Positions 1 to 6,431 of a DNA stretch of 46,916 nucleotides are shown piece by piece. The stretch is from the NCBI GenBank assembly GCA_007695365.1, contig REDV01000093.1, positions 1 through 46,916 on the forward strand, in the 5' to 3' direction. The position numbers and the translations under genes are program-made. The stretch's first letter is position 1. Every line of letters begins with the position of its first letter. The notes under the pieces were generated by a model. The model ran no database searches. It was not told the origin of the DNA and saw only the letters and a list, made by a program, of their open reading frames with translations. The stretch is from Cryomorphaceae bacterium (lineage in GTDB: Bacteria > Bacteroidota > Bacteroidia > Flavobacteriales_D > SKUL01).

Positions 1-119
1 GACCGGAGTGCTGAGGAACGAAGCACGCAGTGGAGAAATCTCATTCAGTTCATACTATGTCTCCTAAGAGATTTCTCCGCTGCGCAACTCCTGTCGTCGT
101 TGCTTCGGTCGAAATGACA
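1..119. repeat. Dispersed inverted-repeat element, copy A (left end cut by window)
   Basis: The right arm, CGGTCGAAATGAC at about 106-118, is the reverse complement of the left arm GTCATTTCGACCG seen in the other copies. The left arm is cut off here so that the window begins at GACCG. Inner arms GGAGAAATCTC (about 33-43) and GAGATTTCTCC (about 68-78) also pair. Similar intergenic palindromes are common in Bacteroidota genomes. No ORF is convincing here. Confidence 0.85.
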
Positions 120-259
120 AAATACTCATAACCAGAAACAAAAACTCCGTTCAGCGTAGCGTCTCGCTATGCTGACATATTCAAGGCGTCCCCGCCTGCT
201 TTTTATTTCCGATTGTGAGCCACGAGAATCCGCGCCAAATCCTTTTCAATCACACCCCT

Positions 260-561
260 TTGTCATTTCGACCGTAGTGCTGAGGAACGAAGCACGGAGT
301 GGAGAAATCTCTTTGAAACAGAGTCTTGTTTTTACTCAGATCACTGTTCTCAATGAGACTTTTCCGCTACACAGCTTCTGGGTGGTGGGTGAAAAACCCA
401 CCCCAACCCCGACCTTCAACATCAAGGTCGTGTGAAACCCGCGTTTGTCGGGGCCACCCCTCCGGTGGAGGGGATAAAGGCCTCCGTTTCAATTTTGGGA
501 TTTCTCCCCGAAGTATTTCGGGGCGCAGCTCCTGGCGTCGTTAATGCGGTCGAAATGACAA
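260..561. repeat. Dispersed inverted-repeat element, copy B, composite
   Basis: The left arm TTGTCATTTCGACCG (260-274) and right arm CGGTCGAAATGACAA (547-561) are perfect reverse complements. The element is about 300 bases rather than the 133 of copy C. A degenerate right half appears at about 352-382, and then about 110 bases of other hairpins intervene before a second, good right half from about 497. It therefore looks like one element interrupted by, or fused to, another. The stretch 562-641 holds nothing I recognise. Confidence 0.8.
384..523. repeat. Chain of four short hairpins inside repeat copy B
   Basis: Four perfect inverted repeats follow each other: GGTGGGT/ACCCACC (384-402), CGACCTT/AAGGTCG (410-430), CCCCTCC/GGAGGGG (457-473) and CCCCGAA/TTCGGGG (506-523). 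Loops are 3-7 bases. No gene flanks them directly, so they are more likely repeat-derived than terminators of a nearby gene. Confidence 0.7.
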
Positions 562-641
562 GAAGGCAGGTCGGTTTTCAGTTTCCAACACAGCCAGGTC
601 TGTTGAAAGCGAGCTGGTTGATCGGTAACCAAAATCTACCA

Positions 642-1349
642 TCACCTTACAGTATCTGCTTCCTCATCCTCAAGAAACTGTTTCGGAAATTGTGCCTGCA
701 TGGCATCGAAATAAAGATGGCCGTACTCTTCTTTCGTGATGCCCTGGGCAGTTGTTAAATGCATCGACTCCCACAAAACCGCAAACTTCAAATCAGACTC
801 TTCAGCAACTATTAGTACAGGTTTTATCCAATCCTCATGCGGCACAATTCCTGTCCCCGGATCCATAACCGTATCTTTCACCTTCCATGGAATCAACAAA
901 TACCTATCAACATCCCTCGGCAGGCGATCCAGCACCTCCTTGCCGTTTACCTGTTCATGTTCTAAAATATCAAAGAGGTTTTTGCCTTCTTCCAGCTTGA
1001 AAGGGTTTTTACCACTTCTCATGGGGCGGTTTCTCAGTTGCTCAACGCTTTTAACAAGTTTCTCATCATTTCCGAAATGGGCGTGACAAAGCTCATTCAG
1101 CATTTCTCCGTTTTGATTGAACACCTGAATACCGGGGCGAGGCATTAATGCCATTCGTTTGCCCACTGGAAAAAGCGAAAAGAGCGTATCGCCACCCCGT
1201 GCTTGCAAGGCCTGATTGATATCTGATGGATTCTCGATTACAATAGATGTCGTTTTAAAGTCAGACCTGTAGAACACTCGTGTATCTTTTGGCTTACAAC
1301 CTACTGTTGAAAGCAAAACTATCAAGGCAGTTAAAGTAATTGCATTCAT
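642..1349 (-). CDS. Unknown lipoprotein (235 aa)
   Basis: I do not recognise a family. The chosen ATG gives a short hydrophobic signal peptide ending in a lipobox with Cys18 (LSTVGC), so the mature protein is probably a lipid-anchored cell-envelope protein. A longer reading from TTG at 1394 would run into the truncated thioredoxin fragment and has no leader character. The mature part is soluble, rich in charged residues, ends in an acidic tail, and has few Cys. It lies just 13 bases downstream of a broken copy of a thioredoxin-gene 5' end, in the place where the thioredoxin body would be. No promoter box is visible close by. It may be co-transcribed with the beta-propeller gene upstream. Confidence 0.7.
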   Translation of the reverse strand: MNAITLTALIVLLSTVGCKPKDTRVFYRSDFKTTSIVIENPSDINQALQARGGDTLFSLFPVGKRMALMPRPGIQVFNQNGEMLNELCHAHFGNDEKLVKSVEQLRNRPMRSGKNPFKLEEGKNLFDILEHEQVNGKEVLDRLPRDVDRYLLIPWKVKDTVMDPGTGIVPHEDWIKPVLIVAEESDLKFAVLWESMHLTTAQGITKEEYGHLYFDAMQAQFPKQFLEDEEADTVR

Positions 1350-1362
1350 CTTAGCACGTGTT

Positions 1363-1476
1363 TCAAAACATGAAGGAGAGCGAATCACATCCAAACCCCT
1401 GAAAAGAAATGGTTCCAGCCACAGAGAAAGACACCCACAAAAGCAATAAAACCGAAATGAAAACTGTTCTGGTCAT
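1363..1476 (-). pseudogene. Truncated 5' copy of the TlpA-like gene (signal peptide only)
   Basis: Reading from ATG at 1476, the first 33 codons match the TlpA-like gene at 4156-5253 with one amino-acid difference (Val19 for Met). The frame then diverges after the CDSL tetrapeptide and stops three codons later (TGA, 1363-1365). The body with the thioredoxin domain is missing. What remains could encode a 37-residue signal-peptide-like fragment, almost certainly without function. Confidence 0.85.
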
Positions 1477-1510
1477 GGTAAGTAATTAAAGTGCCACAAT
1501 TTCTTTGATT
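1376..1510. repeat. Direct repeat of 5157-5285 (about 97% identical)
   Basis: About 130 bases match the start region of the TlpA-like gene, with only a few substitutions. One breakpoint lies in the coding sequence near 1376. The other falls in the loop of the hairpin that precedes the intact gene, so only the left arm (AGTGCCACAAT, about 1490-1500) was copied and the hairpin cannot form here. Confidence 0.9.
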
Positions 1511-1590
1511 TAAAGGTGCGTGAACCTATTTCAGGACTATGTATCCGTAGAAAACAGAAGAATCATCATAAATGCTGCAGAACCGAACAT

Positions 1591-2757
1591 TCACTCAAAA
1601 TAATCGAAAAGTTCTATGGTCTCCAGTAGGTAAACAGCGTCATCTCTATCAAAGTGAGACTTGTAGAGAAACTTAATGGTTTGAAACCCTTCTTCAGGAG
1701 TGAGCCAAAAGCCCCTCCATACAAAGAACCGATTGGATGGAACAGGATACACAACACTTTCACCATTCAACAAATCGGTACGAACAATAAACTGTGCTTT
1801 TTGATGCTGGCTTAAACCAGTATTGCTTTTGGTTGGGGTAATCCTGTGCTGATACAAACGGTAGATTTTATCGCCGCTAGCTGAAAGAAAAGCCTTTCCG
1901 TACTTCTCAAAACAATGGTGCCGCAACTTCCACAAGGCATAGCGCTCAGTCACTCTTTCTTCCGGCCCGGGAATAAATTCCTTGTGGTCGCTTAAATGCC
2001 GGGGTAAGTCATTTGCGATATTTTCTGCCGGATGCCTTACCGGATAACTATTCATTTCCAACGTCTCCATGTTCACCACATGCACTTTTTCGCTCCAGTT
2101 TTCACTGATGATCAAATTATTTCCGCTTTTCGACAAGGCTATTTCAGCTCCCCATGAGTCTTTATTGCGGTAAATATTATCGTAGGTAAAAGGCAGATGT
2201 CTCATTTCATTGGTCTTCAGGTTGAATGAAACAAGGCCGTTCATTTTGTTTGCAGAGTTGTCATCATCGGTCCACGAGGCTTGTAATCCGGTAACAACCA
2301 GATCAAGGTCCGAAAAATATTCAAAACCGTGCGTTTCCGGCAGCCAGGCAAAATCAGTAAATTTTGGCAAATCAATGATGCGCTCATTACCATCCTTGAT
2401 TCGTACAAGTGCCTCGCCGTAAAAGATGACAACATCACTCAAACTTTCAACCGAAAAATCCCTGGCGTTCTCTACGTGAACGGGACAGTCTATTTTTGCG
2501 ACATCACGTTTTTCTTCAACCAAATAGAACTTCAAGTCGTCTCCATCAGGATACACAATTAGAGTGCTATCCCTACGGTAAATAATTCTTTTTGAATCAA
2601 AAAAACTGAACCCAATAGAATCCAACAGCTCACTCTGTAGACTGGTATAGCGCAGATCGCCCATGGTTGTTCTGATAGTCTCACCATCCATGCGAATACA
2701 CCCCGTTGATAGAGCCATACCGAGCAATCCCGCAAAGAGAAAGGGTTTCACGGTCAT
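1591..2757 (-). CDS. Beta-propeller-like lipoprotein (388 aa), possibly DUF4221-like
   Basis: The ATG at 2757 gives a classic 19-residue lipoprotein signal ending in STGC (Cys20). Earlier ATGs at 2820 and 2877 would lengthen the N-terminus without adding a leader. The mature protein has repeated blade-like strands with alternating hydrophobic and Asp/Asn-rich turns, for example around FVESLSDVVIFYGEAL-type segments and LVVTGLQASW. This resembles the DUF4221/six-bladed propeller lipoproteins of Bacteroidota, but I see no diagnostic motif. It sits downstream of the Cys-rich lipoprotein at 3090-3464, separated by a likely terminator, and upstream of the truncated thioredoxin fragment. In Bacteroidota such propeller lipoproteins often accompany small secreted peptides and thioredoxins, which fits this neighbourhood (inference). 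Confidence 0.65.
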   Translation of the reverse strand: MTVKPFLFAGLLGMALSTGCIRMDGETIRTTMGDLRYTSLQSELLDSIGFSFFDSKRIIYRRDSTLIVYPDGDDLKFYLVEEKRDVAKIDCPVHVENARDFSVESLSDVVIFYGEALVRIKDGNERIIDLPKFTDFAWLPETHGFEYFSDLDLVVTGLQASWTDDDNSANKMNGLVSFNLKTNEMRHLPFTYDNIYRNKDSWGAEIALSKSGNNLIISENWSEKVHVVNMETLEMNSYPVRHPAENIANDLPRHLSDHKEFIPGPEERVTERYALWKLRHHCFEKYGKAFLSASGDKIYRLYQHRITPTKSNTGLSQHQKAQFIVRTDLLNGESVVYPVPSNRFFVWRGFWLTPEEGFQTIKFLYKSHFDRDDAVYLLETIELFDYFE

Positions 2758-3032
2758 GAGTCCAGAAAAACGAAACCTGAAGTTCCTAACCGAAGACCAA
2801 AAGATAGTTGTGTTCTTCATGTTGTTAAAAAGCTGAATATAATAGTTTTTGCATTCACAAAACAACAGGCTCCTCATTATCAAGGGTAAGAAAAATGCGC
2901 CAAAGTCTCCGCTTGCTGACTCAAATTGCGTTAAGTTGGTTCAATTGAGTTTTTCACTCCCCCTATGACAACTACACAAAACTTCTCTCGAAGTAAGCTA
3001 AAAGATGCGCCGTTATGCATACTGTGAAATAA

Positions 3033-3070
3033 GTCATGAAGAAAGCATAGAATAATGCTCACTTCATGAC
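3033..3070 (-). terminator. Hairpin downstream of the Cys-rich lipoprotein
   Basis: GTCATGAAG (3033-3041) and CTTCATGAC (3062-3070) are perfect reverse complements, and AGCAT/ATGCT extends pairing inside. The hairpin begins 20 bases after the stop of the lipoprotein gene at 3090 and is followed on the minus strand by a short T-rich stretch. It is a plausible terminator that separates this gene from the propeller gene. The rest of 2758-3032 holds nothing I can name. Confidence 0.55.
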
Positions 3071-3089
3071 CCATGTACATGCAATTACG

Positions 3090-3464
3090 CTACTTAAGCG
3101 GAAGCGTGCCATGCCGCTTTAAAATTTCAAGCAGTCGAGGTTCATTGATAGGAGCACGATTCTCCTTCATTGCATCGATTTCCTCCTCGCTATACAACTC
3201 TTCCAAATGTTGCATAAACTCAGAGGGGTTGGGTTTGCATTCTGTCGCCTCCCAACATCCACCATGATTACCCGCACATTGACTTCCACAACTTCCATCA
3301 GGAAGCGTGCAGACCATAGGACCATACTCACCCATGCCCAGACTCCTCTCAACAGGATGAGTTGTGTAATCATCTTCCGCAAGCTCAATAGAGTCATCTG
3401 CCTTGTTACACGAAAATAAAAGAAGCTGCAAGCTTAAAATCCACAAAATTTTTAGTGTTTTCAT
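3090..3464 (-). CDS. Small Cys-rich lipoprotein CRL1 (124 aa)
   Basis: No known family is recognised. The leader is 18 residues with a lipobox LLFSC (Cys19), so the product should be lipid-anchored in the envelope. After an acidic linker come five Cys in about 25 residues with spacing C-x6-C-x3-C-x6-C-x5-C and several Gly, which suggests a small disulfide-bonded knot or a metal site. The C-terminal third is helical and charged. The gene has its own upstream region, a 462-base segment nearly identical to the one before the second Cys-rich lipoprotein. The two proteins are not obviously homologous beyond the leader-plus-Cys-cluster plan. A nearby secreted thioredoxin could handle its disulfides (inference). 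Confidence 0.75.
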   Translation of the reverse strand: MKTLKILWILSLQLLLFSCNKADDSIELAEDDYTTHPVERSLGMGEYGPMVCTLPDGSCGSQCAGNHGGCWEATECKPNPSEFMQHLEELYSEEEIDAMKENRAPINEPRLLEILKRHGTLPLK

Positions 3465-3511
3465 TCTTCAAACATTAAGAACCACCTACTCTATTCCGTT
3501 TTCGGCAGCCC

Positions 3512-3550
3512 GGGCTCACTCGTTTACAACCGGTTGATTTAATTGAGCCC
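3512..3550. promoter_or_regulatory. Nested palindrome between promoter box and CRL1 start
   Basis: A perfect outer inverted repeat GGGCTCA/TGAGCCC encloses the 10-base palindrome CAACCGGTTG. It lies in the likely 5' untranslated region of CRL1, and the same structure is kept at 5911-5949 before CRL2. It could be an operator or an RNA hairpin. The role is inferred only. Confidence 0.4.
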
Positions 3551-3577
3551 TCCAAAGCAAAAAAAAAAAAAGAATCA

Positions 3578-3585
3578 CAAATTTA
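3578..3585 (-). promoter_or_regulatory. Putative -7 promoter box (TAAATTTG) for CRL1
   Basis: On the minus strand the sequence TAAATTTG fits the Bacteroidota -7 consensus TAnnTTTG. It would give a 5' leader of about 105 bases containing a 13-T homopolymer and the palindrome. No clear -33 TTG element is visible at the expected distance. Confidence 0.4.
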
Positions 3586-3653
3586 TTTTTATCCGAAACA
3601 TACGCCCCATATGTTGATAACATGCTTTTTAAAGTGATTCAAACGGAGTGAAT

Positions 3654-3794
3654 ATGAAGCTAACTGTGCGTTTTACGCGTTTTCAACATTTCCCATTTTT
3701 TGTTGATATCTTTTGTCTTATTATTTCCCATTTACTCTTTTTAGATCATTATATATCTAGGTATTGTAACAGCCTAAGAACACCCATCCATTGA
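3654..3794 (+). other. 46-codon ORF with a Shine-Dalgarno-like GGAG, copy in R1
   Basis: ATG at 3654 is preceded at 5 bases by GGAG. The product would be 46 residues with one hydrophobic stretch (residues about 14-30, FPFFVDIFCLIISHLLFL). The identical ORF is in R2 at 6055-6195. Identity between copies reflects the recent duplication of the whole segment, so it does not prove coding. It may be spurious. Confidence 0.2.
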
Positions 3795-3933
3795 TGACGG
3801 TGTAATATTTTGAACCAGACATTTGTGCGCGCTAACCGCAGAGCATAAAATCATACAGCTCGTACGCCTCTTCGTGCACAGGGTGGTTGTTTCAATTTGC
3901 ATGGTCTCTCTTCCACCTGAGGCTATGGTTCCT

Positions 3934-4155
3934 CTAAAAGTGTTCAAATTCTAACTCTACATGCCACTCCCCTTCCACTTCAATAGACTTAGATACCACA
4001 AAAATGCCTGAATTGAATTCATCAATCTCACTCATTTCCAACTTATCCTTGTCGAAGTATAGAGTCAGTGAAGTGCTATCTGAGCGCATTGGATCAGTAT
4101 TGGCGTCATCTTGAGAGTTTGTTGGAAGCTCACTCGTTGTATTCCAAAACCACCA
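3934..4155 (-). pseudogene. Gene remnant, 73 codons in frame after the TlpA-like stop
   Basis: Directly after the TGA of the TlpA-like gene the same frame stays open for 73 codons to a TAG at 3934-3936. The composition looks like real protein (strands such as SLTLYFDKD and IFVVSKSIEVEGEW, and an acidic end). No start lies at its beginning; an internal ATG at 4089 could give 51 residues. It looks like the 3' end of a lost gene joined here by rearrangement, since repeat R1 starts at its end. A true small gene is possible. Confidence 0.5.
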
Positions 4156-5253
4156 TCAATTCAACACAATACCCTCCGAGGTGAGCCATTCAGTCAACTC
4201 TTCAAAAGAATTACTGCGGAACTTCACTGTGTACTCGTCATCCAGCACGATATAACCGGGAATGCTCGCAACATTAAACGCCAGCCCCAGGACGCCGGAA
4301 ACATCCACAAAGTTTTGCCACGGCAAAGAGCGTTTGTGATGGGATGCACTGGCTCTTGACTCCGCATCCCTAACAGCCACAGCTATAACTTCAACACCCC
4401 GCCCATACCATTCCGGGTAATGCTTTTTTAGCTCTTCCTGCTGCACGATACAAGGCCCACACCACGAAGCCCAAATGTCAATTACAAACCATTTCGGATT
4501 GCTCCTTGAGCGAAGCAAGACCAGGAAAGATTCTGAATCATCATCGTCCCCGAGAATTTCTGAGATATTCTTACCCTCTATCCCGGCTTTGTTGGCGCAA
4601 ATGGCAGGCAGCAGAGAAATTGGCGCATGCACTGCAGCCGACCTGCAAATGTCCTCAGCCAATTTCTTGTCTTGAATTTGCGCCATTATCATGCTCAGAA
4701 ACAAATAGACAAACTTGTTGGATGGGTCCTTTATCCATGTCGCGATGATATAGTCATTGGCTGAGTCCATTAACTGCCTGATTCGACGTTCGGTTTCCTC
4801 TGCTTCGCTTGCATCACTATTAGCCACTTTCCTGAGGCTTTTAGCCAAAGTCATGGACTCCGCGCGAAACGAATTCAATTGTGCATTAAAAGCATTGAAC
4901 TCTTCTTGAAGCGAACTTCCCTCATAGGTAACAAAGCGGAAACCGGAGGATTCATCCCGCTGAAAGTTCAGTCGAATATTGCTACCATCTAGCAGAACCG
5001 GAAAACTCATTCCACTTTTATCGCAGTGGTTTATAACCGATACTGCCGAAACACTGAACTCTTCACGCCCATGACTATAGGTGAGTGAATGATCATCCAA
5101 TAAACCGGAAAACAAGGTGTCCTGACCCGATTCCTTGTTAATCAACACCACGGTGAGCGAATCACATCCAAACCCCTGAAACGAAATGGTTCCAGCCATA
5201 GAGAAAGACACCCACAAAAGCAATAAAACCGAAATGAAAACTGTTCTGGTCAT
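4156..5253 (-). CDS. Secreted TlpA-like thioredoxin protein (365 aa)
   Basis: This is a thiol-disulfide oxidoreductase of the TlpA/AhpC-TSA type. An N-terminal signal peptide (residues 1-20, ending SMAG) sends it to the periplasm or outer envelope. Residues about 21-110 resemble the DUF4369-type beta domain, 110-210 are helical, and about 245-365 form the thioredoxin fold with active site W264-C-G-P-C268 and the cis-proline region VASIPGY. Both active-site Cys are present, so it should be redox active. It lies 65 bases after the Cys-rich lipoprotein CRL2, separated by a strong hairpin that may lower its expression relative to CRL2. The pairing suggests it reduces or isomerises disulfides in the Cys-rich lipoproteins (inference). 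Its 5' end is duplicated at 1363-1510. Confidence 0.9.
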   Translation of the reverse strand: MTRTVFISVLLLLWVSFSMAGTISFQGFGCDSLTVVLINKESGQDTLFSGLLDDHSLTYSHGREEFSVSAVSVINHCDKSGMSFPVLLDGSNIRLNFQRDESSGFRFVTYEGSSLQEEFNAFNAQLNSFRAESMTLAKSLRKVANSDASEAEETERRIRQLMDSANDYIIATWIKDPSNKFVYLFLSMIMAQIQDKKLAEDICRSAAVHAPISLLPAICANKAGIEGKNISEILGDDDDSESFLVLLRSRSNPKWFVIDIWASWCGPCIVQQEELKKHYPEWYGRGVEVIAVAVRDAESRASASHHKRSLPWQNFVDVSGVLGLAFNVASIPGYIVLDDEYTVKFRSNSFEELTEWLTSEGIVLN

Positions 5254-5266
5254 GGTAAGTAATTAA

Positions 5267-5306
5267 AGTGCCCCAATTTCTTTATTTCAAGCGAGATTGG
5301 GGCACT
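5267..5306 (-). terminator. Hairpin between CRL2 and the TlpA-like gene (attenuator?)
   Basis: AGTGCCCCAAT (5267-5277) and ATTGGGGCACT (5296-5306) pair perfectly over 11 bases. On the minus strand the stem is followed by TTTAATTACTT and, 14 bases after the stem, by the thioredoxin start codon. It could be a partial terminator, giving high expression of CRL2 and lower expression of the thioredoxin, or an mRNA processing site. Confidence 0.6.
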
Positions 5307-5318
5307 CATTGAACTTGG

Positions 5319-5864
5319 TCAAAAGATTGTTGGTTGCCCAATACTTATCAGAAAATCATTAATCTTAGTCTTGTTGTCTGATGATAGATTCTCAAGCGCA
5401 AATAACAAGTCATTATGCGCAATTTCAAGATTACGCCAATCTTTGTGGCTCACCAAATCAAGGTATGCAAACAACGAATTCTGCAGTTCTTGACCAACGC
5501 TAGAGGGCTGCAATCCCGTCCGAACAAATTCAGCTAAGTCCTGAACCAATTCAGCTTGATTTTCGTCGATAACAATATCACCCAAAGAGCTTTCGTCGTC
5601 ATCGCGACAATCGCAGTTTGCGAAGCCAAACATACACCAGCACTCAGCCATATCATTTGAACATTCAACTGAACAAGCAGCAAACAGGCAGTCTGCTTGA
5701 CATGATGACGCTCGAAAAGCACCATTATTCGCAGCCTCCGCGATCTGACTTTGAAATTCTGCATTATGGATTTCATCACTTTTTTCGCAGGATATAATGG
5801 CAATAGAAGCGAATAATGCTAATACTCGCAATACCCCAAAACTGTGGATAAACTTTGTTTTCAT
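5319..5864 (-). CDS. Cys-rich lipoprotein CRL2 (181 aa)
   Basis: I recognise no family. The ATG at 5864 gives a leader with lipobox AIISC (Cys26); the longer frame up to 5954 lies in the untranslated region shared with CRL1. Residues about 53-90 hold eight Cys spaced C-x3-C-x4-C-x3-C-x6-C-x-C-x6-C-x-C, then an acidic stretch. The last 90 residues are predicted helical, without Cys. The plan, lipid anchor plus Cys cluster plus helical tail, matches CRL1 loosely. It is the first gene after repeat R2 and probably shares a transcript with the thioredoxin gene. Possible roles are a metal- or redox-binding surface protein or a toxin-like peptide precursor; I cannot choose. Confidence 0.75.
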   Translation of the reverse strand: MKTKFIHSFGVLRVLALFASIAIISCEKSDEIHNAEFQSQIAEAANNGAFRASSCQADCLFAACSVECSNDMAECWCMFGFANCDCRDDDESSLGDIVIDENQAELVQDLAEFVRTGLQPSSVGQELQNSLFAYLDLVSHKDWRNLEIAHNDLLFALENLSSDNKTKINDFLISIGQPTIF

Positions 5865-5880
5865 TTTAAAGAGTTTAAAA

Positions 5881-6344
5881 CCACCTACTCTATTCCATTT
5901 TCGGCAACCCGGGCTCACTCGTTTACAACCGGTTGATTTGATTGAGCCCTCCAAAGCAAAAAAAAAAAAAAAGAATCACAAATTTATTTTTATCCGAGAC
6001 ATACGCACCATATGTTGATAACATGCTTTTTAAAGTGATTCAAACGGAGTGAATATGAAGCTAACTGTGCGTTTTACGCGTTTTCAACATTTCCCATTTT
6101 TTGTTGATATCTTTTGTCTTATTATTTCCCATTTACTCTTTTTAGATCATTATATATCTAGGTATTGTAACAGCCTAAGAACACCCATCCATTGATGACG
6201 GTGTAATATTTTGAACCAGACATTTGTGCGCGCTAACCGCAGAGCATAAAATCATACAGCTCGTACGCCTCTTCGTGCACAGGGTGGTTGTTTCAATTTG
6301 CATGGTCTCTCTTCCACCTGAGGCTATGGCTCCCCTCAAGGTGT
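5881..6344. repeat. Direct repeat R2 (upstream region of CRL2)
   Basis: This is the second copy of R1, two bases longer because of a 15-base A-run. The nested palindrome (5911-5949), the promoter box and the 46-codon ORF (6055-6195) are all kept. Flanking sequence on the far side differs: here it continues into the remnant at 6233-6400, whereas R1 adjoins the remnant behind the thioredoxin gene. Confidence 0.95.
5979..5986 (-). promoter_or_regulatory. Putative -7 promoter box (TAAATTTG) for CRL2
   Basis: TAAATTTG on the minus strand fits TAnnTTTG. It is the same site as at 3578-3585 and would drive CRL2 and, by read-through of the hairpin, the thioredoxin gene. Confidence 0.4.
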
Positions 6345-6400
6345 AAAGAGAGCAAAAGCGCATGCGGATAAACCTCATCCCGAAACTTTTCCTCAAACAT
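6233..6400 (-). pseudogene. Decayed ORF, 54 codons with one internal TGA
   Basis: From ATG at 6400 the frame runs 35 codons, meets TGA (6293-6295), then continues 19 codons to TAG (6233-6235). Both halves look protein-like (EEKFRDEVYPHALLLSLHLE; HPVHEEAYELYDFM). The distal part lies inside repeat R2 and is also present in R1. It is probably a gene remnant. The family is not recognised. Confidence 0.4.
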
Positions 6401-6403
6401 CGC

Positions 6404-6411
6404 TACCTTTG
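6404..6411 (+). promoter_or_regulatory. Putative -7 box (TACCTTTG)
   Basis: Exact TAnnTTTG match ending 20 bases before the ATG at 6432. Confidence 0.6.
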
Positions 6412-6431
6412 GCCACGCAATTCAACAAGAC

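Larger units (their letters stand above)
3482..3943. repeat. 462-base direct repeat R1 (upstream region of CRL1)
   Basis: This matches R2 at 5881-6344 at about 98-99%. Differences are five substitutions near the lipoprotein end, a few at the far edge, and an A-run of 13 instead of 15. The inner 330 bases are identical. It contains a palindrome (GGGCTCA 3512-3518, CAACCGGTTG 3527-3536, TGAGCCC 3544-3550), a minus-strand promoter box and a 46-codon plus-strand ORF. Confidence 0.95.

Noticed and set aside
169-758. Open frames of 70-110 codons in the first 760 bases
   Set aside because: They lie in hairpin repeats or antisense to the lipoprotein gene, with repeat-derived sequence and no start signals.
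3482-6344. Possible insertion sequence or CRISPR behind the repeats
   Set aside because: There are only two copies of the long segment, with no transposase, no terminal inverted repeats at its edges, and no regular short repeat-spacer pattern.
3934-6400. Two in-frame TGA codons suggesting selenocysteine or a changed genetic code
   Set aside because: Several genes in the window end normally at TGA (permease, CBS-type enzyme, SpoIIE region neighbours), and no selenocysteine insertion hairpin or selenium genes are seen. Gene remnants are simpler.
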